Assembly: GCA_900547475.1 (NCBI GenBank) | Contig: URGW01000015.1 | Coordinates: forward strand, 11,200-75,199 | DNA from: an uncultured Clostridium sp. | GTDB taxonomy: Bacteria; Bacillota; Clostridia; Clostridiales; Clostridiaceae | Reading direction: 5' to 3' | Length of the DNA: 64,000 bases | In this document: in pieces, positions 47,296 to 56,243 of the stretch | Layout: the number at the start of each line of letters is the position of its first letter | Position numbering within the stretch: position 1 is the first letter of the stretch | Program-made: the position numbers and the translations under genes | The notes under the pieces: model-generated | What the model was told of the DNA's origin: nothing | What the model saw: only the letters and a program-made list of their open reading frames with translations | The model's database searches: none

Positions 47296-47647
47296 AGTGA
47301 TAAAAAAATAGATTATCAAATCTCCGAGAATTGTTGTAATTTCGCCAAGAATTTATATAATTGATTTCGTAAAATTTGCTAAAGTTTCAAAACTTGCTTC
47401 GCTTAAGTAAGATTTAAAATTTTAATTTTGTCAATCGAACTTACATCTCGACGTTAGGAGATGATGTTTCCTTTAAAATGAAACTCACATTTCACTATCG
47501 TTCAATGGAGTAAGTTCAGTTAACTAAATCAAGATTTAGAACTTCACTTAACACAAATTTTGCTCCATCAATTATTAAATTCTAAGGCTTATTACAAATA
47601 TTCTCTCCGATTTAATAATCTATTTTTTATAACTAGTGTTTAAAGTG
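47281..47647. repeat. Giant imperfect inverted repeat between purH and purD (MITE-like or structured RNA)
   Basis: The outermost 15 bases CACTTTAAACACTAG (47281-47295, purH end) recur perfectly inverted at 47633-47647. Pairing continues inward: AAAAAATAGATTAT with ATAATCTATTTTTT, TTGTAAT (47334-47340) with ATTACAA (47591-47597), AGAATTTA, AAAATTTG, down to GAACTTAC (47437-47444) with GTAAGTTC (47510-47517). The 65-base centre has two small hairpins: CATCTC/GAGATG (47444-47463) and GTTTC/GAAAC (47466-47484). No transposase or long coding frame is present. The left arm resembles the sequence at 63917-64000. Confidence 0.8.
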
Positions 47648-47756
47648 TTATTAATATAACACCTAATAGTTAATGTTTTTGCTACTTTATTATATAAGAT
47701 TGAAATAGGAACTAAACTTTAGAAAGTATAAATTAGATTAAGTGAGGGATTTTAGT

Positions 47757-48995
47757 ATGAAAATATTATTAGTTGGTTCTGGTGGAAGAGAGCATGCTAT
47801 TGCTTGGAAATTAGCTAAGAGTGAAAAGGTTAGTAAGATATTTGTAGCACCTGGTAATGGTGGAACTGCAATTGAAAATAAGTGTGAAAATATTAATATT
47901 ACTGATATAGATGAATTAGTAGTATTTGCAAGAGAAAATAATATAGATTTAACATTTGTTGGGCCAGAAGATCCATTAACAAAAGGCATAACAGATAAGT
48001 TTAAAACAGCAGGACTTAGATGTTTTGGGCCAGATGCTAGAGGAGCTCAATTAGAAGGAAGTAAAGCTTTTTCTAAGGATTTTATGAAAAAGTATGGAGT
48101 TAGAACTGCTCAATATGGAACTTTTACAAAATGTGAAGAAGCTAAAGCTTATTTAGAAAACTGTGAATATCCAATAGTTATTAAGGCTGATGGATTAGCT
48201 GCTGGAAAAGGTGTTGTAATTGCAGCAACTAAAGAAGAAGCTATGAAAACAATTGATGATTTTATGATTTCTGATATCTTCAAGGGAGCAGGACAAAAGG
48301 TTGTTATTGAAGAGTTCCTTGAAGGTGTAGAAGCTTCAATTCTTTCAATTACTGATGGTAAAACTTTAATACCTTTTATTTCAGGAAAAGATCACAAGCA
48401 AATTTTTGATGGAGATAAAGGCCCCAATACTGGTGGTATGGGAGTTTTAGCACCAAATCCATTTGTTACTGATGATGTAATGAGAGATTTTGAAGAAAAT
48501 ATAGTTGCTAATACTTTAAAGGGAATTCAAGAAGAAGGATTTGATTTTAAGGGAATTATATTCTTTGGTTTAATGATAACTAAGAAGGGAACTTATCTTT
48601 TAGAGTATAATGTAAGAATGGGTGATCCTGAAACTCAATCAGTTTTAACTTTAATGGAAAGTGATTTAGTTGATTTAGTGGAAGCAGCTTTAGATAGTAG
48701 ATTACATGAAGTTGAAGTTAAGTGGTATGATGGAGCTTGCGTTAATGTAGTTTTAGCTTCTAAAGGATATCCAGGAACTTTTGAAAAGGGATTTGAAATA
48801 ACTATTGATGAGAGCATTAAGGACAAGGTGTTCTTAGCTGGAGCACAACTTGAAGATGGAGTTTTAAGAACTAGTGGAGGAAGAGTGTTATCTGTTGTTG
48901 GAAGAGGTAGAACTGTTCAGGAGGCTAGGAAAGAAGCTTATGAATTGGTTGAAATGGTTGATTTTGAAGGGAAATATTTTAGAAGAGATATTTAA
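47757..48995 (+). CDS. purD: Phosphoribosylamine-glycine ligase
   Basis: The start is ATG 47757, since the upstream in-frame GTG (47742) overlaps the GTGAGGGA ribosome site. The 412 residues have ATP-grasp features: VGSGGREHAIAWKL, VKADGLAAGKGVV, PFISGKDHKQ and YNVRMGDPETQ. It joins glycine to phosphoribosylamine. It sits last in the purine cluster but beyond the giant inverted repeat, so it may depend on read-through or a local promoter in 47648-47740. Confidence 0.96.
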   Translation: MKILLVGSGGREHAIAWKLAKSEKVSKIFVAPGNGGTAIENKCENINITDIDELVVFARENNIDLTFVGPEDPLTKGITDKFKTAGLRCFGPDARGAQLEGSKAFSKDFMKKYGVRTAQYGTFTKCEEAKAYLENCEYPIVIKADGLAAGKGVVIAATKEEAMKTIDDFMISDIFKGAGQKVVIEEFLEGVEASILSITDGKTLIPFISGKDHKQIFDGDKGPNTGGMGVLAPNPFVTDDVMRDFEENIVANTLKGIQEEGFDFKGIIFFGLMITKKGTYLLEYNVRMGDPETQSVLTLMESDLVDLVEAALDSRLHEVEVKWYDGACVNVVLASKGYPGTFEKGFEITIDESIKDKVFLAGAQLEDGVLRTSGGRVLSVVGRGRTVQEARKEAYELVEMVDFEGKYFRRDI

Positions 48996-49013
48996 TAGTA
49001 TTATTAAATTAAA

Positions 49014-49046
49014 GACACCATTGGTAAAATTGCTGATGGTGTTTTT
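49014..49046 (+). terminator. purD terminator
   Basis: GACACCAT pairs with ATGGTGT (GTTTTT following) around a TTGGTAAAATT-type loop. Confidence 0.75.
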
Positions 49047-49094
49047 ATGTATTTAGAATAATCTGGTACGAACAGTACTATATAAGTGCAGTTT

Positions 49095-49136
49095 ATAGTC
49101 TTAGGTATTTATATAACTAGTCTAAGACTATTTTTA
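49095..49136 (+). terminator. Orphan hairpin terminator
   Basis: ATAGTCTTAG (49095-49104) pairs with CTAAGACTAT (49122-49131), followed by TTTTTATA. No gene lies between this and the purD terminator 50 bases upstream. Confidence 0.65.
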
Positions 49137-49521
49137 TAGGTGGAAATTACCATATCATAAGTAATAAGAAGTAGTAGTTTTAATATACAATTTTTATATA
49201 AAATGCTATAGTTGATATTAGATATGGTATTATAAATCTACTTTTTAATATAAGATAAATAGGAACATACAGAAATACATTATTCAAGCTATAAAAATGT
49301 AAATAGATGTTTTAGTGATTTTAAAGAAATACATCTAGAAAAATATTAGAGTTTAAAAATCAATTTAATTGTGTCAAGAATAAATAATACACGATAAAAT
49401 TGCACTAATTATATACAGATTAAATTCATAAATAAAGCGCTATATAATTAATACGATGTAGTTTGATTTGGGGTATAATGTAAGTTGTATTACAGTAAGA
49501 TAGCAAAGGGGATGAGTATAG

Positions 49522-51261
49522 ATGGGTATTTATGGTGAAAAGCAAAGAGAACAGATTTCAATTGAAGTATTAAATAGTATGCTTAGAATTGCTACAAAAG
49601 GAAAAGTACAATCATATATTTCAGACAACGATAAGGAACCAATGTGGGATGGATATATTTATGTATACAAAGAAAGTGGCTCAGAAAAAAGTAGTGATTT
49701 TTTATTTAGAATACCTGTACAGGTAAAATCAAAGAAAGTAAATAAATTTAGTAATCAATTTATTTCTTTTCCTATATCTAAAACGTGTCTTAAAGGATAT
49801 TTAAATGATGGAGGAATAATTTACTTTGTAGTAGAAATAAAGGTTGATGATAATGGTAAATACGAAACTAAAATATTCTATAAACTACTTATTCCATCTG
49901 AATTGAAAAAAATATTAGATAATATGGATGATAATAGTAAAAGCAAGAATGTACATATTAATAGGATTCTAAATGATAGAGATAACTTTCTAACCTCATG
50001 TACATATTTTGAGGAAGCTAGAAAGATACAAAGTATAGATTCTATTAATAATAGTATTCCATTAGAGAAAGTACTCGATAAAGAAATAAAAGTGCTTGCA
50101 GTAAATGGATTAGAGGATATATTAAAAGGAGATTTTTTCACGTATTGTGTTAATGAGCATAATATTAAAATGCCAGTAAAATTTGAAGGAATATTTAATG
50201 AGATATCTATTCCAATAAATAATATTATAAATATAGATGAAGAGAGATATTTTTGTAATTGCACAAGACATGTGAATAGCAAAAGTGAAGAGTATATAAC
50301 GTTTGGAGATACAATAAAGTTACTTTCAAATAAAAAAATTACTATTTTAGCTTCTACAAACACTATATTAGAAAGACATAAAACACTTAAATATTTTTTA
50401 AATAACCTACTAATTGAAGGTGTAAAAATTACGAAAAAAGAAAAAGAAGGAATTGAGAAATTAAAAAATGAAAAGAAATTTATAGAAGATGTTTTAAAGG
50501 TTTGTGATCGATTTAATATAGATTGTACTACAGTAAAATTAAAGGATTTTAAAGAGTCAGATTTTAATGCTGTAAATTTATTATTAAGTGTCAAGGAATA
50601 TAATGGATTTACTAATGGAGTAAGGAATGTAGAATTTGCTATAGTAAGTTTTTTGAATTATAAAATTGCTTTACTAAAAACAATATCTGATAATGATGTT
50701 TTTTATTATGATTTGTATTCTCAAAAAATTAACATGTGCATAGTTAGTAAATATGAAGATAGACAAGCTAATCTCAGTAGATTTGTTGTAGCTAATGAAA
50801 ATATATTGATATCACATAACTTTAATTCAGAGTTAATCATGAAGTCTTTGCTACCAATAAATCAAGATGTAGCTGATATATCATCAGAAAATTATAATAA
50901 GATGATGCTATTTTTAATTAAAGCTTGGGATATAGAGCCCAAGAATGAGTACATTATTTTAATTAGAAAATTAGAAAATATTCTTAAAGGATATATAGAT
51001 GAGGATATTGAAATAATTAATAAAGCTCAAGTAGAATATAGACTTAATAATAAGAAATTATCTCATGAAACTAGAAATAAATTATATAAAATTAAATTTA
51101 AAGAAAATATTGATGAAAATATGGTATGTGCAATTTGTATATTATTAGAAGATTATGAAAGCTTTGAAGACAATTTTAATTTATTAGATTCAAAAGAAAA
51201 AGAAATATTTAAAGAATATCCTATTTATACTTTGTATAAAGATAAACATAAAAGAGAATAA
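49522..51261 (+). CDS. Putative DUF4365-like PD-(D/E)XK protein
   Basis: 579 residues. The N-terminal 160 residues contain EKQREQISIEVLNSML, then WDGYIYVYK (D43) and a strand PVQVKSKK (Q67, K69). This order fits a DUF4365-type or related restriction-nuclease fold with D-x(n)-QxK. The remaining 400 residues are rich in Asn, Lys and Ile, carry Leu-rich helices and match nothing I know. The GGGGATGAG site precedes the ATG. Similar N-terminal domains occur in phage-defence genes, but here the gene stands alone. Nuclease activity is an inference. Confidence 0.5.
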   Translation: MGIYGEKQREQISIEVLNSMLRIATKGKVQSYISDNDKEPMWDGYIYVYKESGSEKSSDFLFRIPVQVKSKKVNKFSNQFISFPISKTCLKGYLNDGGIIYFVVEIKVDDNGKYETKIFYKLLIPSELKKILDNMDDNSKSKNVHINRILNDRDNFLTSCTYFEEARKIQSIDSINNSIPLEKVLDKEIKVLAVNGLEDILKGDFFTYCVNEHNIKMPVKFEGIFNEISIPINNIINIDEERYFCNCTRHVNSKSEEYITFGDTIKLLSNKKITILASTNTILERHKTLKYFLNNLLIEGVKITKKEKEGIEKLKNEKKFIEDVLKVCDRFNIDCTTVKLKDFKESDFNAVNLLLSVKEYNGFTNGVRNVEFAIVSFLNYKIALLKTISDNDVFYYDLYSQKINMCIVSKYEDRQANLSRFVVANENILISHNFNSELIMKSLLPINQDVADISSENYNKMMLFLIKAWDIEPKNEYIILIRKLENILKGYIDEDIEIINKAQVEYRLNNKKLSHETRNKLYKIKFKENIDENMVCAICILLEDYESFEDNFNLLDSKEKEIFKEYPIYTLYKDKHKRE

Positions 51262-51651
51262 AAGTAAAAAAATAAATAGAGTTCTACAGAAACTGGTTTC
51301 ACTTTAAGATTCAGAAAGGGTTAAATGCATTAAAGTACATTTAATTATGGGTATAACATTAAACTATAAGTGAAACTATAAATTTTAGATTTAGTAAGTT
51401 TAATGTATTCAATCAAGCAAATGTGAGAATAAGTTTTCTAAAATTGTATTTTACCACCATAATTATGTAGAATATCCATATAAGAATGAAATGAAAAAAT
51501 ATCACTTATAATTGATACGGAGAACTGTACCATAAATAAAAATAATAATTTACAGTAGTTTATAATATAAATTATGAAATATATTATAATTTCATTTAAC
51601 ATAGCAATTAGGTTATAATTAAACTATATTAATTATAATAGGAGAGAGAAT
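51262..51651. other. Intergenic region, no gene seen
   Basis: 390 AT-rich bases. GTTTCACTT near 51297 and AAGTGAAAC near 51379 are an inverted pair about 80 bases apart, probably too far to be a terminator. No RNA gene or coding frame recognised. Confidence 0.5.
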
Positions 51652-53205
51652 GTGGGTATATATTTAAATTCAAATAAGCCATTAATAAATTATAAAAATT
51701 TATATAGAAGCAAATACTTTGTTGACAAGTCTTTAATAATAGAAAAAATAAATGAAGTAATCGAGACTTCCGATAAGTATATATGTGTTACAAGGCCTAG
51801 AAGATTTGGAAAGTCATCAGTTGTAGATATGTTAGGAGCATATTATTCAAAGGCTGTAGATTCAAAAGAAATATTTGATAATCTTAAAATAAGAGAAGCT
51901 GAAAGTTATGAAGAAAATTTAAATAAATATAATGTAATAAATATAAGTTTTAATACAATACCAGATAATAATAAAACATATGATGAATATATGAGTATAA
52001 TACAAAATGGTCTAATAGATGATATAAAAGGTATGTATCCAGACTTAGAAATAAAAGATTACTATACTATTAGTCATATGTTAAATGCAACTAAAGATAA
52101 GTTTGTTTTTATATTTGATGAATGGGATTATATTTTTAGTAATAAGCTTTTTGAAGAAAAGCAAAATGACTTTTTAGAATTTATAAGACAGCTTTTAAAG
52201 GATCAACCTTATGTTGCATTAGCATATATGACTGGTGTATTACCTATTAAAAAGTATTCAAGTGGTTCAGCTTTAAATATGTTTGATGAATATACTTTCT
52301 TAAAGGATAGAATTTATGATGAATTTTTTGGATTTACAAATAATGAAGTTTTAAATTTATGCAAAAGAACTGATGAAATTGAATTTAAAGAGTTAGAAAA
52401 CTGGTATAATGGTTATTTAACAACTAAGGGAAATAAAATATATAATCCAAGATCTGTAGTAAAAGCGCTTCAAAATGGATACTGTGAGAGTTACTGGACA
52501 AATACAGGAGCTATGGATGAGGTAGCAAAGTATTTAAAATATAACATTTTAGAAATTAGAGATGATGTTATAGAAATGGTATCTGGTGAAGAGATAGATA
52601 TATTTATTGATGAAGAGTTTAGAGCCGGTCAAAGAGAACCAAGAACTAAAGAAGAGATTTATTCAGCAATGATAGTATTAGGATTCTTATCTTACCATGA
52701 TGGATATTTAAAAATACCAAATAGAGAGTTAATGAAAGAATTTGAAAAAGCTTTAAGAGATGAATCTTTCGGATATGTTTCTGAAATTATAGATAATTCA
52801 AGGAAGATGTTAAAAGCTACAGTTAATGAGGATAGTAAAACAGTAGAAAGAATACTACATGAAATTCATAATTCAGAAATACCAATCCTTCAATATAATG
52901 ATGAAAATAGCTTATCATGTGTTCTAACATTAGCATATTTAAGTGCAAGAGATACTTATAGAGTTGAAAGAGAAGAAAAGACGGGGAAAGGATATGCTGA
53001 CTTTACTTTTCATCCAAGAAGAAAATCAGATAAAGCATTTATTGTTGAGTTGAAAAAAGATGAAAGTGTTGATGTAGCATTAAAGCAAATTAGGGAAAAA
53101 GAATATGTTCAAAAGTTTAAGAAGGAAAATAATGAAGTTTTAGCTGTTGCTATATGTTATGATTCAAAGCTTAAAGAGCATAGGTGTAAGATAGAGAGTA
53201 TATAA
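51652..53205 (+). CDS. AAA-ATPase-like protein with C-terminal PD-(D/E)XK nuclease domain
   Basis: 517 residues from a GTG start with AGGAGAG upstream. The N-terminal domain begins with YFVDKSLII, then Walker A RPRRFGKSS and Walker B FVFIFDEWD, the AAA-ATPase_like (PF09820) pattern. The C-terminal domain (about 430-517) has GYADFTF and FIVELKKDE, the D and E-x-K of the PDDEXK_9 nuclease. These proteins are common and often multicopy in Clostridia and Bacteroidetes, with unclear roles, possibly linked to mobile elements. It ends at a terminator shared in sequence with two neighbours. Confidence 0.88.
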   Translation: MGIYLNSNKPLINYKNLYRSKYFVDKSLIIEKINEVIETSDKYICVTRPRRFGKSSVVDMLGAYYSKAVDSKEIFDNLKIREAESYEENLNKYNVINISFNTIPDNNKTYDEYMSIIQNGLIDDIKGMYPDLEIKDYYTISHMLNATKDKFVFIFDEWDYIFSNKLFEEKQNDFLEFIRQLLKDQPYVALAYMTGVLPIKKYSSGSALNMFDEYTFLKDRIYDEFFGFTNNEVLNLCKRTDEIEFKELENWYNGYLTTKGNKIYNPRSVVKALQNGYCESYWTNTGAMDEVAKYLKYNILEIRDDVIEMVSGEEIDIFIDEEFRAGQREPRTKEEIYSAMIVLGFLSYHDGYLKIPNRELMKEFEKALRDESFGYVSEIIDNSRKMLKATVNEDSKTVERILHEIHNSEIPILQYNDENSLSCVLTLAYLSARDTYRVEREEKTGKGYADFTFHPRRKSDKAFIVELKKDESVDVALKQIREKEYVQKFKKENNEVLAVAICYDSKLKEHRCKIESI

Positions 53206-53216
53206 ATATAATTTAT

Positions 53217-53259
53217 GAAAGCTATTAGGATAAATCAAATAAAATCCTAGTAGTTTTTT
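53217..53259 (+). terminator. Terminator, first of a similar set
   Basis: AGCTATTAGGAT pairs with ATCCTAGTAGTT, followed by T-run. Compare 54289-54326 and 55771-55808. Confidence 0.8.
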
Positions 53260-53421
53260 CTTTTAAAAAGTTTATTTTTTTATAATTATTTTGATAGTTG
53301 TAGTACAATTAGTTTATATTAGAAAAAAACAAGAGCAATTTATATTGTAGATTATGAAGAATATTACTTAGAGAAAGTTTTAAAATAAATGAATGGAAAC
53401 TGATAAGGGAGAGGAGAAATT

Positions 53422-54279
53422 ATGATATATTTAAATAGTTTTAAATTTGTTGATGAAGTTAGAGAATATAATTTTATATTAGATGAAAAGAGAACTTGTT
53501 ACGATTCATTTTATCCATTTAAGATTTTCTCTAAAAATCAATTTGAAAGAATAGATTTTAATACAATTACCATTTTATATGGAGGAAATGGCTCTGGAAA
53601 ATCAACAGCGTTAAATATAATAGCTGAAAAAGCAAATATAAATAGAGATTCAATATACAATAAGTCTAACTTTTATAATGATTATGTTAATATGTGTGAG
53701 ATTGATATTGAATATGAAATTCCCACAAAAAGTAGAATTATAACAAGTGATGATGTATTTGATTATATGCTAAATGTTAGAAATATTAATGAAGGAATAG
53801 ATAATAAAAGGGAAAAAATTTTTGAAGAGTATTTAGATAATAAATATAGTAAATTTCAAATGAAATCTATAGAAGACTTACATATATTAAGAAAAGTAAA
53901 TGAAGCTAGAAGTAAAACACAATCTAAATATGTTCGTCATAACTTAATTGATAATGTAAGAGAATATTCTAATGGTGAAAATGCATTTAGATATTTTATT
54001 TCTAATATTGAGGAAAATGGATTATATATATTAGATGAGCCAGAAAATAGTCTTTCTCCAAAGAGACAGATAGAGTTAGTTAAGTTTATTGAAGATCATG
54101 CAAGGTATCTAAATTGTCAATTTATAATAGCAACTCATTCTCCATTTATGCTTTCTATAAGAGGGGCTAAAATATATGATTTAGATGAAAATCCAGTTGA
54201 TATAAAGAGATGGACTGAATTAGAGAATGTGCGTGAATATTATGATTTCTTTAAGGAACATGAAAATGAATTTAAATAA
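53422..54279 (+). CDS. AAA/ABC-type ATPase
   Basis: 285 residues. Walker A GGNGSGKST (54-62), a signature-like REYSNGENAFRYF, Walker B LYILDEPENSLSP and the switch ATHSPFM make it a small SMC/ABC-like ATPase without membrane segments. Similar proteins are found in OLD/RecF-like and anti-phage contexts, but no nuclease partner adjoins it. GGGAGAGGAG precedes the ATG. Confidence 0.88.
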   Translation: MIYLNSFKFVDEVREYNFILDEKRTCYDSFYPFKIFSKNQFERIDFNTITILYGGNGSGKSTALNIIAEKANINRDSIYNKSNFYNDYVNMCEIDIEYEIPTKSRIITSDDVFDYMLNVRNINEGIDNKREKIFEEYLDNKYSKFQMKSIEDLHILRKVNEARSKTQSKYVRHNLIDNVREYSNGENAFRYFISNIEENGLYILDEPENSLSPKRQIELVKFIEDHARYLNCQFIIATHSPFMLSIRGAKIYDLDENPVDIKRWTELENVREYYDFFKEHENEFK

Positions 54280-54288
54280 CAATAAATA

Positions 54289-54326
54289 ATATTAGGAAAA
54301 ATAAAATTAATCCTAGTGGTCTTTTG
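54289..54326 (+). terminator. Terminator, second of a similar set
   Basis: ATATTAGGA and TCCTAGTGGT form a stem followed by CTTTTG. Confidence 0.6.
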
Positions 54327-54442
54327 TTTGTAAAAATATAATTATATAATAAAAAAGATAATTTAAAATAGAGATTAATACTAATATTTATAAGGATATT
54401 AGTACAATTATTAAAATTAGTTTATAAAATGAGGTGAATAAA

Positions 54443-54844
54443 ATGAAGGGTAGAATTATATGTAAGAGACTTCAGCGTGGGGATGATTTATTAATTGAAA
54501 TAAAGAAAATAGCAAAAGAAGAGAATCTTAAGGCTGCAGTTATATTATCATCAGTAGGATGTGTATCTAAGTTAAGAGTTCGTGAGGCTGGTGGTATTAA
54601 TATAAGAGAGATAAATGAAAACTGTGAAATATTATCTTTAAATGGAACTGTAAGTTGTGAAAGAACACATCTACATATTGCTTTTTCCAAGGAAGATTTA
54701 TCTGTAGTTGGTGGTCATTTAGTGGAAGGATGTATAATTAATACTACTTGTGAGCTTATTATACAGGAAATAATAGGATGGCAATATGAAACAGTTAAAG
54801 ATGATAAAACAGGTTATAATGAAATTGTTTTTATAAAAGAGTAG
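54443..54844 (+). CDS. PCC/DUF296-domain protein
   Basis: ATG 54443 lies six bases after GAGGTG; the earlier GTG is inside that site. The 133 residues contain LQRGDDLLIEI, AAVILSSVGCVSKL and HLHIAFSKEDLSVVGGHLVEGCII, the plant-prokaryote-conserved (PCC) domain with its conserved His residues. Related stand-alone proteins are trimeric and of uncertain biochemistry; some act in DNA binding. The radical SAM gene follows 28 bases later. Confidence 0.85.
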   Translation: MKGRIICKRLQRGDDLLIEIKKIAKEENLKAAVILSSVGCVSKLRVREAGGINIREINENCEILSLNGTVSCERTHLHIAFSKEDLSVVGGHLVEGCIINTTCELIIQEIIGWQYETVKDDKTGYNEIVFIKE

Positions 54845-54872
54845 AAATATTATAGAAGGAAAGAGATGTTAT

Positions 54873-55734
54873 ATGCATGAGGTTATAGTAAAGGGTATAT
54901 TATCTAATAATAATGGAATGAATATTTATAGGGGATGTACTCATGGATGTATATATTGTGATGCACGAAGTCTTTGTTATGGAATGAATCATATCTTTGA
55001 AAATATAGAAGTTAAGAGTAATGCACCTCAGTTATTAGAGTGTGCACTTAAGAAAAAAAGAAAAAAGTGTATTATTGGAACAGGGGCAATGAGTGATCCA
55101 TATATTCAATTAGAAGAAAAACTTCAAAATACAAGAAAGTGTTTAGAGATAATTGAAAAACATGGATTTGGATTAGCAATACAAACTAAGTCAAATAGAA
55201 TATTAAGAGATTTAGATTTGTTAAAAAGTATAAATAAAAAAGCAAAATGTGTTGTACAAATGACACTAACAACTTATGATGAAGAGTTATGCAAAATAAT
55301 TGAGCCTAATTAAAGAACGTTTTGAAGTGCTAAAGATAATGAGGGATAATGGTATTCCTACAGTAGTTTGGTTAACTCCTATTTTACCTTATATTAATGA
55401 TACTGAAGAAAATATAAGAGGAATATTAAATTATTGTATAGAAGCTAAAGTTAAAGGAATTATAGTATTTGGTATGGGATTAACATTAAGAGATGGAAAT
55501 AGAGAGTATTATTATAAAAATTTAGATAAGCATTTTAAAGGACTAAAAGAAAAATATATAAATAAGTATGGAAATAGTTATGAAGTATTAAGTGAAAATC
55601 ATGAAAAATTGATGAAAATTATTAAAGAAACTTGTACAAAGAATAATATTATTTGTGGAGTGGAAGAGGTTTTTAAATATATGAGAACTTTTGAAGAAAA
55701 AAATAATGAAATTCAATTAACTTTTGATATATAG
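54873..55734 (+). pseudogene. Radical SAM protein (SPL-like), split by a frameshift
   Basis: The first frame (54873-55313) holds the radical SAM motif IYRGCTHGCIYCDAR (CxxxCxxC) and IGTGAMSDPY. It ends after IIEPN at a TAA. The other frame carries KERFEVLKIMRDNGIPTVVWL to the end at 55734. Family members read IIEPN, a few residues, then KERFEVL in one frame. The junction near 55308-55316 lacks about three codons plus a base, so a small non-triplet deletion is likely. A sequencing error would need to explain the missing residues too. Some downstream part could initiate at a TTG (55300). Confidence 0.8.
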
Positions 55735-55770
55735 TTTTAGCTATAAGAGAAACTACATTTATTAGATTAT

Positions 55771-55808
55771 AAAAAGCTATTAGGTAAATTAATCCTAATA
55801 GCTTTTTT
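55771..55808. terminator. Terminator, third of a similar set
   Basis: AAAAGCTATTAGG pairs with CCTAATAGCTTTT around a short AT loop, with extra T; usable in both directions before the convergent small gene. Confidence 0.85.
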
Positions 55809-55817
55809 GGGAGTGGC

Positions 55818-56183
55818 TTAATTATAAGAATCAGTAAGATTATCGATATCAAAGTTACTATTATTAGATAGACCTCCTAGAAGACCAGCAAGGCCAGGAT
55901 TTGAAAGGCTATTATTAGAAATATTATTGCTAGTAAAGCTACCATTGCTAAATTTGCTACTATCACACCAGGCATTATTAAATCCACTGCAACGAAAGAT
56001 TTTGCCATAGTCCCCCCAAAAGCTACCTGGTCCAAAGCCACTACCACCAAATAATAAAAATATTGCTATCATATAAAACCAATAGCTACCAAAGTTCGAT
56101 GAACCATTGCCATAACCATTACACTGGGTATAGCAGTTATTATTACAGCAAGATGATTCATTATTATAAAAGTTTCTTGACAT
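55818..56183 (-). CDS. Small Gly/Asn/Ser-rich membrane protein, unknown
   Basis: Start ATG 56183, nine bases after AGGAG (an ATG at 56192 touches the site). The 121 residues begin with a Cys/Asn-rich segment (CCNNNC), one hydrophobic helix WFYMIAIFLLFGG, and a Gly/Ser/Asn-rich tail. The composition recalls small sporulation or coat-associated proteins, but no family is identified. Confidence 0.55.
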   Translation of the reverse strand: MSRNFYNNESSCCNNNCYTQCNGYGNGSSNFGSYWFYMIAIFLLFGGSGFGPGSFWGDYGKIFRCSGFNNAWCDSSKFSNGSFTSNNISNNSLSNPGLAGLLGGLSNNSNFDIDNLTDSYN

Positions 56184-56243
56184 GTATCTCATCTCCTATC
56201 ATTAGATTTTATACTATATAATATTTAAAAAAGAGAGGTTTGT

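Larger units (their letters stand above)
48996..49521. other. Intergenic region after purD with two terminators
   Basis: 526 bases with no recognisable gene. The purD terminator lies at 49014-49046. A second hairpin (49095-49131) follows with no gene between them. The rest is AT-rich; a TATAAT at 49474-49479 may be the -10 box of the next gene. Confidence 0.6.

Noticed and set aside
41364..47650. CRISPR-like spacing of the repeats in the purine cluster
   Set aside because: The repeats are few, imperfect, inverted and not regularly spaced, and no cas genes are present.
47296..47756. Insertion sequence between purH and purD
   Set aside because: No transposase frame on either strand; only inverted-repeat, non-coding sequence.
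49878..50594. Minus-strand open frame of 238 codons opposite the DUF4365-like gene
   Set aside because: Shadow of an intact plus-strand gene; Phe/Ser/Leu-rich composition and no plausible start signal.
55300..55734. Separate small gene starting with TTG after the radical SAM gene
   Set aside because: Its sequence continues the family alignment of the upstream frame, so a frameshifted single gene is the better explanation.
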